From the NCBI RefSeq assembly GCF_000471905.2, contig NW_006499435.1, forward strand, positions 119,434-183,433: a stretch of DNA of 64,000 bases, in the 5' to 3' direction. The notes under the pieces were generated by a model that was not told the DNA's origin, searched no databases, and was given only the letters and a program-made list of their open reading frames with translations. Shown here one piece after another: positions 35,513-46,600 of the stretch. The translations under genes were made by a program, and so were the position numbers. How positions within the stretch are numbered: the first letter of the stretch is position 1; every line of letters begins with the position of its first letter. This DNA is from Amborella trichopoda (lineage: Eukaryota; Streptophyta; Magnoliopsida; Amborellales; Amborellaceae).

Positions 35513-36526
35513 TGTTGCACCGATATCCAAATTTAAGCATGTAAGTCTCCAAAACAGATACTTTTGGTTCAAAATTCAGATAGCCCACAGAAGGAGACAA
35601 ATGCGACTCTTTGCAATCTAGATCAAAACTGAAGTTTGATACACCATATACCAAAAAAAAAGAGAGTCGAATTGAAGAACAAATCACAACTCACAAGTTA
35701 GTCTTGAAAGCATATAATGATATCCCTTTCATTTGAAGTACTAACTTCGATTTGGCACAAGTCATATCGAGAACGTATAAGAAGGCATGGGTTATTGCAG
35801 GAGAGATCATATGGTGACATGTGTAATCAATATAGATCAATGCGAAAATGACAAATGTTGAACCCAGAGGCCTTCAAATTTTACGAATATATGTGATCGT
35901 GATTTTATTGTACCAAATATAATTGGTTGTATGACAAATCACATTTTTTTTTTAAAAAATTTGCAGTCGATTATATGCTTAGAAGTTGGCACTTGTCATT
36001 CTCCCTTTGTGTTTGAATTACAATACTAGTAAACTCTTGTATGATCCCATTTCACTCAGGGATATGCATCGAATTAACAACACCCAATCTTACTTGGACA
36101 GTTGTTAGTGAGCTAAAAAATAGTATCATACTAAAGTCTATTGTCGGCCGTTAATATCAGGCTGCAATTAATTTGTGATATTTTTAGCTATCCACGACCG
36201 GATTACGCGTACTTATGCGCACAATAAATCATTTACATGGGTAGCAGAGCTCGTCCCATAATCACTCCCATGCATAATAAGAAACAAAATAAAGTGGGAA
36301 GATCTCCAGTGTCCATTTATTGTAAAAATATTTTTTTTAATCATCGAAATCACATTTCAAGTTGTATTACGAAGGATGGGTAAATTTGTGACCATTTGGG
36401 CATCTAAATGCTGAAATCCCATATTGATGATTGGGGTTATTTCTATGAAATGAATGGCCAAAATAAGAATAGTGGAAGGATGCCATGTTTGGTTGTACCT
36501 TTGAAATGGGGTACATACTGGTTATC

Positions 36527-36789
36527 TGGGTGGCAGCGGGTCCAGTCTTGTATTATAGGACTCGGACCTAGACCTAACCAAACCCAAAGTTATCAGACTA
36601 GGACTCGACTGGCCCCATACTCAAACGGCAACCGACCTATATATATTACTTAAATATTATAACTAAAGTTATATAGTTATATTTATTAAAATATTACATA
36701 TTAAATATTAACACTTTTCGGTACTGTATGGACCCATACTCGGACTCGAGTCGGGTTCAGTCGTTGGGTCCAAGTCCATTGCCACCCCT
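36527..36789. mobile_element. TIR element with GGGTGGCA ends, about 263 bp
   Basis: Left 'gggtggcagcgggtccagt' and right 'ggtccaagtccattgccaccc' are inverted repeats. The type resembles 21843-22143. No target-site duplication seen. Confidence 0.5.
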
Positions 36790-36950
36790 AACTAATTATT
36801 TTAAGAGAGAAGGGACGCTATTTCTCTGCTAAAATGTAGACAACCGTAAAAGGTCCGAGGATAATACTCTTGGATCTCAAGCGCATTATTGTACAATTGT
36901 TGAATTTAACATCTGACAGATACAATTGATTGATATTTTCATACGGGAAT

Positions 36951-37170
36951 TTATATTGTGAGATCATGTATATTTGTTACAAAGATATCACAATTACTCA
37001 TAGCCATTAAATGTCAAATTGGATGACTTGGGGTGTGTCACAAAATTCAAGATTTTTTTTTTTGAATTTTGAGTCTAATCATGATATACTCACAACCGTT
37101 TGATTTAAAATTTGATGAATATCAATGATTGTAACCTCTTGTACCAAAATTAAATTGTTTATTTGTATAC
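36951..37170. mobile_element. MITE family D, TIR copy, about 220 bp
   Basis: 'cacaattactcatagccatt' and 'aaatgtcaaattgg' at the left are mirrored by 'tttgatgaatatcaatgatt' + 'gtaacctcttgtacc' at the right. Confidence 0.55.
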
Positions 37171-37569
37171 TTTTCTTTTTCACACATACCAAATGAAGTC
37201 ATTATTTATTTTGATTACCTTTCTTTTTGGGCTGACAAGCTAGTGTTTGATCTTTTATGAAATTTTCGAGGTGCTTATCATGTGTTTATATTTGATTTTC
37301 TAAAAATGCTTGTAATGTGTAATAGTAAGTTTTTGTTTTGGGTAGATCAGTGGGGAAGATAGGCCCTACCTGTTTTAGAGATAGTGGTTTTTAAATGTGT
37401 TAGTGGGAATGGGGTTAAGGTGAGATAACAAGGTATAAATTATTTTTCCGGTGAGCTTTCCCTGGTTTCCATACGGATCAATAACTATTCAATATCAAAT
37501 TGGAATACTTGTAGTTAACATACAAAATGAATTATTACTTGACAAAAATAGCCCATATTGTTCTATAAC

Positions 37570-37783
37570 ATTATTACCAGCTCACTGCCTATCAAGATAA
37601 GGTCAATATCATTTTTCAAATAATAAAAATTATTTATAAATTAAATTGTACACAAAGATTTATCCATTACTTTAAAATTATTACCAGCTCACTGCCTATC
37701 AAGATAAGGTCAATATCATTTTTCAAATAATAAAAATTATTTATAAATTAAATTGTACACAAAGATTTATCCATTACTTTAAA
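37570..37783. repeat. 107-bp perfect tandem duplication
   Basis: Copies 37570-37676 and 37677-37783 appear identical base for base, starting 'attattaccagctcactgcc'. This is either a very recent duplication or an assembly error. Confidence 0.92.
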
Positions 37784-38509
37784 GGAAATAAATTAAACTT
37801 ATTCATGGCTCAAAATAAGACTAAATCATTATATGGTATTGGCTTAAAATAATAATAATAATAATTATCGATACAGACAATTAATAAATGCCACAAAATC
37901 AATCCATAAATAGCAGATTATCATGGTTTCCCAAAAAGGCATAACGGCCACAAAAACAATTTTTTAGAAAAGAACGTTTTTTTTTTTTTTTTGTACTTCT
38001 TTGTGCATGTCTCTGTTACATTACAAGAATGCAACTAAAATATGTTTCTCTCTCTTTGGAAAGGATATGTTTCTCTATATTCCCTTCCTAAGATGCTCTC
38101 CTTTGTTTTAGGGCTCGTTAGGAACCCTAAAAAGTACTATTTCTTCTTCTTATTTTTATTTAGAAGTTAATTCCTTTCACAACAACAAACAATGTAACTA
38201 TTTTTTTTAATCTTTTTGGGAAAGGTTATGTTTCCTTATATTCCCTTTCTTACGATATTTTCATTCTTGAAAGGTCAAAGATTTCATGACTCCACATAAA
38301 ACAACCAATTTAAGGATACTTTGATTCATGATCTTAAAAATCGTCTATCTTGACTGAGAATATATGATTCAGATCATACTTAGAAGGTGATTCAGTTTGG
38401 GAAGGGAAATGAGGACGGGCCGTAACCTCTACGGTTTACCTAATTTTCTATGTTTAATGTGTGTTTTTTTTAATTATTTCAGATCCATTGCATTAAAGGA
38501 AAAAAAAAA

Positions 38510-38830
38510 AAGAAGGTGTAGTTTGTAAAAAACCAAGGCCCTAAACAATAAAAGTAAGGTGCACCTTTAAATAGGGTAAAAAGAAATTGTTTCAATGCGG
38601 AAATCTTTGTGATGGCCGAAAAATTTATTTTAATTCAAAGCATAAAAAATAATGTAGTTCGAGTGGATCTATGAATACTTAAAAATCTTGAAAATTGATT
38701 CTCTAAAAAATGCATTACAAGATGCACTATTTTCAATATTTGAAAACCATTTTTTCTCTTGGCATACATCTCGAGGTTGAGATGATCGAGGATTATGGAG
38801 CATCTAAGTAACTTATTCTATCGAAAAAAG
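38510..38830 (-). mobile_element. MULE-type MITE family A, partial reverse copy
   Basis: 'gtgtagtttgtaaaaaacca' end, 'aggtgcaccttta', 'aaaatcttgaaaattgattc' and 'aagatgcactattttcaa' follow the reversed family order. The distal end is missing. Confidence 0.55.
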
Positions 38831-38929
38831 GGATATTCAGGCTCGCCCTTTGGTTAGCCCAACCGTACCAAGGATTCGGAGCAAACCCTCGAAAGGGTAT
38901 AATGGTCAAAACTTAAAAACAAAAGGATA

Positions 38930-39350
38930 TATATATTTGGATGAGGTTTGTATAAGATTGTTTCTTTGTGCTTTAAAAGTAAGGCACACATCTAAAATTT
39001 TATCGAGTTGTCGTTTTGGTGTTGGAAATCTTATGAGGGCTTGAAAATCTATTTTCATCAACATTTATAAAATTAAGAATTTCAAAAATAATACAGATTA
39101 AGTAGATACACTTGAAAATATTGAAAATAAACGGTCTAGATAATTTGAAAATAAACGGTCTAGATAATTTGAAAATAAACGGTCTAGATAATTTGTTATT
39201 AGATGTACTATTCTTTAGATTTAATTTTTTTTTTTATTTCCATAAATCTCGATGTAGATAAGATCGATTGAAGGGATCTCCCACATCGAAAAATTATCTT
39301 GTGTTGGATTTTTAATGTGCATCTTACTGCACCTTATATAAACTTTTTCC
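38930..39350 (-). mobile_element. MULE-type MITE family A, reverse copy with internal 24-bp triplication
   Basis: Left 'gaggtttgtataaga' and right 'ccttatataaactttttcc' are inverted. Inside, a 24-bp unit (gaaaataaacggtctagata + attt) is repeated three times at 39123-39194. Confidence 0.65.
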
Positions 39351-39479
39351 TTTTTTTTTGAATATATTCGGAAAAGAGCCGTAATTCAACTAGATATTTC
39401 GGGTCGTTTTAGTCATTTCCGATCTGTTAACCCCCTCTTAAACACGTTATTAATGGAGCGGTTCATTCCATAACTAGAA

Positions 39480-39850
39480 AAAGAGCGGGAAAAAGGTCCA
39501 ACCAGTGTGAGAGAGAAGCCGAAGGCGTGAATGTCTTAGAGAGAGAAAGAGAGAGAGCTTTAGAGAGAGAAAGAGCCTGCTCATCTCCTAAACTCTTCAA
39601 AGCGTTGCTTATAGAAAGAGTGCAAATTTAGAGAGATAAAGATCGAATCTTGATAGAGAGAAGAGCCTGCTCATCTCCTCAAGTCTCGAAACAAGAAGCT
39701 ATTTCCACAGAGGGAGAGAGAGCAAATTTAGAGAGACAGAGAGAGCGACGTTAGAGAGAGAGTGGGAATTTAGGGAAGAAGAGAGAGCAAATTTAGAGAG
39801 AGAGGGAAGTTAGAGAGAGAGAGAGAATTTAAGGACAGAGAGAGTGTGGC
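39480..39850 (+). promoter_or_regulatory. GAGA-rich upstream region of the B3 gene
   Basis: About 370 bp built from GAGAGAG blocks separated by short spacers ('gcaaattta', 'gcctgctcatctcct' twice). (GA)n/(CT)n tracts are the known binding sites of plant BASIC PENTACYSTEINE proteins, which regulate AFL B3 genes in Arabidopsis. Functional use here is inferred. Confidence 0.5.
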
Positions 39851-40078
39851 TGCTCCTCTTCCCGAGCTTCCCCCATTTATCAACAGAGATTCCCAAAAAC
39901 CTGCTAAAAATGGCATTAATGGCGGGCGAACAAAACGGCTGGTGCGTTTCCTTTCTCTCTCTACCTCTATCCTTGAATAAGTATTGGAATTTCACTGCCA
40001 TTTCCTACACTTGGCGGCTTCGCACTCCCAAATTTATCGGAATCCCCACTCTCGATCGGATCATAAGCTCTGCTCCAT

Positions 40079-40087
40079 TTTATAGAA
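40079..40087 (+). promoter_or_regulatory. Candidate TATA box of the B3 gene
   Basis: 'ttttataga' about 165 bp upstream of the ATG, followed by a CT-rich initiator-like stretch (cctttctctctcctct). Starting here would skip the upstream reading frame at 39910. Confidence 0.35.
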
Positions 40088-40249
40088 ACCCCTTTCTCTC
40101 TCCTCTGATATCTTCTCCAAATTTAGCGACGCCTTCCATTTCCTCTAACTTCAGCGGTTTTTTAGTACCCTTGATTGAGCCCATGCCTAAACCCCTACAA
40201 CCAAGACCCTACCACTCCCTTCTCTCTCTAACCCTCTCTTCTCCACCCA

Positions 40250-41017
40250 ATGCGGCGTACTGCTAAACCAGAAATTATCCATGAGTCCACCAAAGAAGCT
40301 GGACGAAATCGAGAAGGCGATGGCTCTGTCTCTGGTTCACCGGTTCAGGTTTCTCGTTCTGATTCCAAAATTAGTGTTCCTGTTTCTTCTTCTACTTCAC
40401 CGGGAGGGATTGGCACCAGTGAAGTGGAAAATGGCCATGAATTCAGTGGATGGATCAGCGGAGAAATTGCAGGGAGTCGTTCGATGTCTGATACACAAAT
40501 TAAGCATCAGTTATTTGGTCCTACTGGTTCTGTGTTACCTGTTGATTCGTTTGTCAATCTTGAGCAGAGTGTTAGAGTTGGAGGAAGAGAGACCATTGAT
40601 TTCAAGCAGGTGTTTCAAGTTAACCAGAGGTTCACGTTTCCTGCCTCCTCTGTTCAGCCTCAACCAGGTACTAGCACGAATGGTTGATGAAGATAATTGA
40701 GCTTTTGGTGTACAAGTATCGATATTATGGATATTTATGATGACTAAATGATAATTATAGATCTCTCTGTTTTGTTTGAATTAGAATTGATATTACTTTA
40801 CCATAGTTTAAGTATAATCAATTTTAGCTTTTATGGTTCCAAGCACATTTAGCGAGACCATCGCTTGATAATTTGTTGGAGAACACACACAGAGACACAC
40901 ACTCTCTCTAGTTTGTTCAAATTGGATTTGAGATTGCTGTACCATAGTCTGGTTATGTTTGTTTTTTCCTCTTATGGTTATATGTATATGCTACCGGTGA
41001 TTGATAGAGAAAACACC

Positions 41018-41053
<36 letters not shown>

Positions 41054-43599
41054 CTAGTTTGTTTGATTTAGAATTGAGATTGGTGTACCATAGGCTGGTT
41101 GTGGTCAATTTTGGCTTTCATGGTTCTATGTGAATGTTAAGGGGAATTTTGATTTATAGAGAAAACTCCCTCTCTATCTTGATTGCTTGAATTAGGACAG
41201 AGATTGGTCTACCATAGCTAGTTATGGTCAATTTTAGCTTTAATGTGTTCTATGTAGATGTTACTCGGTTGAGAAAACACACTCTATCTCCCTCTCTATA
41301 ATTTGTTTGAATTAGTATTGAGTTTGGTGTACCGTAGTTTGGTTGTGATCAAATTTAGCTTTATGGTTCTATGTAAATGTTGGTGAGACTGGTGTTTGTC
41401 AGAGAAGGGTTTGTCTTGACCATTCTATGGATGTGTTGTTTCGTGACCTCCCAATATTCCGTCCCATAAAGCATGACGGGTCTTGCACCCAACCTGTAGA
41501 ACTTCCCTTTTTGTTTTACTGGTATATATGTTACTTGATTGAATTATAGCTATGATTGGCATTGAAGGGATAAGGACAATTATGACAAGAATTACAGTTT
41601 GCACGCAATCACATGTGAAACTTTTATGTCTTTTTGTGTTGTCGCTGTCTTTGACTTCCTATGAGTAACACATCAAAATGGCAGACAAACAAAAACCAAA
41701 AAATGGAGAATATAGTCTGACGGAAAAATATAGATCTTTTTGGATAGATGATATCGAAATGAGAATTTGCCTTTATCCTTGAAAAAGTTTGCATATGATG
41801 GCAGTGAGTTTCTTCTCATATAGACGGCAGCAAGTAGGATAGATGAAGTGGTCATACTAGCAAGTACTGCACTTGTGATTGGATTTTATTATATTATATG
41901 TCATTCACATGAATATTTTGGGAACAAGGATTCAAATTTCTATTTACTTCAATATTAGTCTTTACATGGGACTTAGACTACAATGTATTCGTGGTGTTTG
42001 GTATAGTTGATCCACCTGCAAATTTTGTTTGAACTGTGATCTCATTTTCGGTTTTCCATGTTAACATCTTCCTATCATGGCTTTTTGTTTGATACATTGT
42101 AATTCCTTTCTTTGAACATTTTATCTTGTTACCTATTATACCATGGCATACAGTTTTTTTTTTATATTGTTACAGTTTGAATGATTAAAACATCACTTAA
42201 GATCTTGCTTTGACATATAGGCTACTTTCATGGGTCTGAGACTTGCTTCAGTCAGAAGGTTGACCTGAATTCCATGTTTGCTCCTTCAAATAGCTTTGAT
42301 ATCAATGGAGAGAGATTGTGGAGGTCAGATGCCACTGGAAGTTCATACTCAGTTCCTTGCAATTCATATGATAATGCACTTATTTCCAGCAATGCACCAT
42401 CAAATTTAAAGAGAATGATTGATATTTCTACAGACCAATATCTTCTACCAACTAGCATCTGTCCTAATCCAGGTACAAGTTAATGCAATTTTTGGAAGTA
42501 TTTATATATGGTGGTTTAGGGTGTTGGATTTTTGAAAATTTCTTGCATCCCACTTATGATAATTTAAGAAATATATATTGAGAGGGTCTTCTTTTTTTTC
42601 TTTTTGGGGTATGTCAACTTGGTTTCGAAAGGCAAAGGTCCAAACCCATGACCTCTTTTAAACCATCAATCCTACCGTTAAGGCAGAGGCTTGGGAGGAG
42701 GTGAAATCTAAAATTGAGTCTTTTAATTATATGCAGTGGAGGGATTGAGGTTGATGTATAATGGTGTGTTTTAGTGAAAACTTGAACATTTCTAGATACC
42801 CTAAAAGCTTTGAAAAATTTATTTGGTGAATAATCTGATATTCTTCTTTTCTGTAATAACACAAAAACCAATTGATGTTTACTTCACCCTGAAAATTGTT
42901 CAGATGATTTTCTAATGAAACCATCTTTTCAACTAAATTTTTTATGGACTTTTTGTTTACCCTGAACACTCTTGCTCACATTTGGAACTAACTCGTATGT
43001 TCTTATGGTGCCTATAGTGTATCAGGCTAGTTCCCGACCCAACTCACCCATAACCTACCAGCACCTTTTTCCTGTATCCACAAGGGACTCATGCAATTCA
43101 AATGCATGTTGCAAACATGGTGAAGAATTTGGGAATCATGCGTTTTCCAGTTCTGGTTACTCTAGGGCTTCTGAGGTTCCTGAGTATGATGGTTCTACTG
43201 ACAATGACGTTTTTGCAAGTCGAAAAAGAAAGGTGGTACCCCAGAGGAGGTTAAACATGAAGTTGGGAGTGAATCTTGATGGAAATAAGAATGCTTATTT
43301 TGGGCATGATCATAATGGACTTCAGCTGCCAAAGCATGGAGAACTAGGTGCTTTCGAAACTAATCCATGTTTACACCAGTTGGGTCGTCCTTCTTCATCA
43401 CGGCATAAGGTTGCAGCTGAGAATTTGGCAAAGGATGACAAGGTATGAATTAGCTTGCTTGATTCTTTGATTCTTATATCTTTTGATGTATTGAAAAGTG
43501 GAGAATATTTTGTGTTCATTCTTTCATGCCCGGTGCTTTGTCTGTTTATTGTTGAGATCATTGATCACCTTGGGGAAGTGGAAACTGACTTGCAGATAT

Positions 43600-43646
<47 letters not shown>

Positions 43647-46600
43647 CTCTAGAACTACAGTAGGACGAAGTCGGTGACAATAATTATTATACTACCACGA
43701 CCTATTGTTGTACTTCGTTGACAATGCGTACTACTTTACCGGTAGNNNNNNNNNNNNNNNNNNNNNNNNNNNNNNNNNNNNNNNNNNNNNNNNNNNNNNN
43801 NNNNNGAGAGAGAGGAGAGAGAGAGAGAGATTCTCTGAATCCATAGGACAATCGGGTGCATAATATTTATCTACCAGACCATGTTTGACTCTTGGCAATG
43901 CGCATTTTCCAGGAGCTTGAGGTTAAGGGGTTGATGTTGGCTTTGCGAAAAGAGTTGCGCAATAGTGATGTTGGTAACCTTGGGAGGATTGTACTGCCAA
44001 AAGTATGTGAATTTGCATATGCTTGCTTATTGATCTTTTCCTTTCATGCTTTTTTTCTTGGCTTGCTTGGTCTGCTTTTCTACGTACAGCTAGATATTTT
44101 TTTGTTGTTGTTGAGTAGTTTAGTTGTGACTTAACGAACCAGAGGTCTGTGATATGGAATTTTATATTAGAAAGCTCCCCTTACCTATTATGGTTTTTGT
44201 TACATAATGGTAGAAGGATGCAGAGGCGAATCTTCCCCTGTTAACTGAAAGAGAAGGACAGATTTTGCATATGGAAGATATGGATTCTTCAGCTGTATGG
44301 AAGTTCAAATTCAGGTATATTTTGTGATACATGGGGAAAATTTTTGTTTTCAGGTTTCAATTAGAAGTACTCCCAATAGGAAGAATGGGCAGAAGTCTTT
44401 AAACGTCACATGCCTCTTTGAAAATGTCTTTAAGAAATTTGATCACCTATATATATTCATTACCAGTAAAATAATTCAGTAATTGGTAACTATTTAAGTT
44501 ATTTTCTTTACTCAATGGTTGCTGTCCAATTCAAATAATATCTGCTGATTATTTCATTCTCGGTCAGTAGTAGTTTGGGCATAGATGATTTCAGAAGGTG
44601 TTTTTCTTTTTTAGCATCATCTCAAAAGTGTCTGTTTTGATCCTTTACTATTCTGTTCCCAGGTGGTTTCTGAGTGTTTATCTAAATTTTGCAGATACTG
44701 GCCAAACAATAAAAGTAGAATGTATGTTATGGAGAATACAGGTAAGAGGAACAAGAACCTGTGTAAACTTTGCAACATCAGTGCAGTAATACATTGGATT
44801 GAAAACGAATATAAAACAATGTTTGTTACACATTCATCTCTTTACACCTTCAATCCTCTGACTTGTTTTGTCTCAGGAGATTTTGTAAAAACTCACTGCC
44901 TTGGAACTGGTGATTTTTTTATTATATACAAGGATGAAGCCAGAGAAAAATATGTGAGTTAAATTTTCCTTCTAGGATTTTCGATTAATTTATTCCTATG
45001 TATGCACATGCTAGTGTGATATGTGTGGTTTTATATCTGTTTCTATGTCGTGTATTTATTGATTTGTTTCAGTTGTTTATCTGTTAATTCCTTTGCATGG
45101 GCTTGTGTGTCTGTGGGGGCTGTGTGTGTTGTGGTGTGTGTCTGTGTGTGGTTTGATTGATATGATTTTTTTGGGGTGCGGAATTAAGGGTGCAAAGTTT
45201 ATATTTAGGGCAATGGCTGGTCTTTGTTTCAAGTTGACTCTTATGTTTTCTACAATTGTCAGTTTCAACGTAATCGGAGCCCATTTTAAGGAATATCTGG
45301 CCTATCAAATTGGTGAATTTCCAGAATAATGCATATGGTTTGCACATGCTGTTTACGGAAGTGCTTTGGCAGATGGGTTTTGGGAAAGGAGTAGATTTTA
45401 TCTTTAGGCTTAGGTTTTATGGTCTCCCTTTACCTTATTGATGGATTGACCATAGTAAACAATACTTTGTTTTAAACCCATTTTTTAATGGACAATCAGT
45501 GTTTGAATGATTGACTTGGGCTGAGTACTCGGCCCAGGCCCAAGCCAAGTACTTGGGCTGAGTTTGGGCGAAGCCAAAAAGTGTTTAAAAAAAACAAAAC
45601 ATCAGGAAAAATATGTTTAAAGTAAAATTAAACAAAACACATGTAAATGAGGTTAAAAAGTAGTGAAAAAATAAATTTCTTATTTTGAAAAAAAAGAATT
45701 TGTGATTGGGGTATTTAGAAAAAAATCCAAAAAGAAGGAAAATGTAAAAATTAAGTATTCTTGGCCAAAACACTTTCCAATCTTAGCCAAATGATAGAAA
45801 ACATAAAAAACATATACTATGAATAGGTTTCTTTTTTTTATATATATAATTTATTCTCTTTTTTTTTAGGGGAAATATCCTCGTACCCTTTATTTTTGGT
45901 TTTCATATATCAATAGATACAAAGATTCAAAATATATCTCCTAACCCCTTGAATAACTTTACCCACTTTTAACAATTTTTTAGCCCTAACAAATATAAAA
46001 AAAACATGCTCATTTTAAACACTTCCTCTCTTTACGTGATATATTCTCTCCAAATTTATCTCCCTCTAACATTCACCCTCTTTGTCTCTCTAATGGGGGA
46101 GAGAGAGTGGAGAAATAGGTAGAGAGAGATTTGGGAGAAAATCACGTGAAGAAAGAAATGATGGTGTTTAGAAAAGATATATTTTTTTTATATTTGTTTG
46201 GGGCAAAAAAATAGGTTTAAAGAGGAAAAAGTTGACTTAGGGGTTTAAAATATATAAAATTTACAATTTTTATGACTCAAGATATTTTTTGAAACCTTGG
46301 GTGTATTGAGATACAAAACTTAAAAATGGGGGGCATGGAGATAGTTTTCTTTCTTTTTTTAATATCCCCGAGTTTGATACTAGGGTGGCAAGTCCAAGTT
46401 GCTTGGGCGAGACCGAGCTGCCTCCCCTAGTAATCAAACACTGGACCATCTTAATTTTCTACAAAATTTTTTAAGATATCTGATTTTCCAAATAACTCAT
46501 TTTTTTTAGGAAATGAAATTTGTTCTATGATATCATACTTTGAAGGGAAAAATTTATATAAAGCCGAGGCTCTAAACAATCAAATAAGAGCCTACCTCAA

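Larger units (their letters stand above)
17246..40249. other. Gene-free 23-kb block of repeats
   Basis: No host gene was found between the DUF829 and B3 genes. The block holds MITE families A, B, C and D, a LINE 3' fragment, a large complex tandem array, minisatellites and an N gap, each listed separately. The remainder is AT-rich DNA without recognisable signals; ORFs over the array are translations of repeat units. Confidence 0.8.

Noticed and set aside
40281-40700. Alternative 139-codon frame overlapping B3 exon 1
   Set aside because: It runs through the donor at 40668 and is out of phase with the downstream exons, whereas the 40250 frame splices cleanly into the B3 domain.
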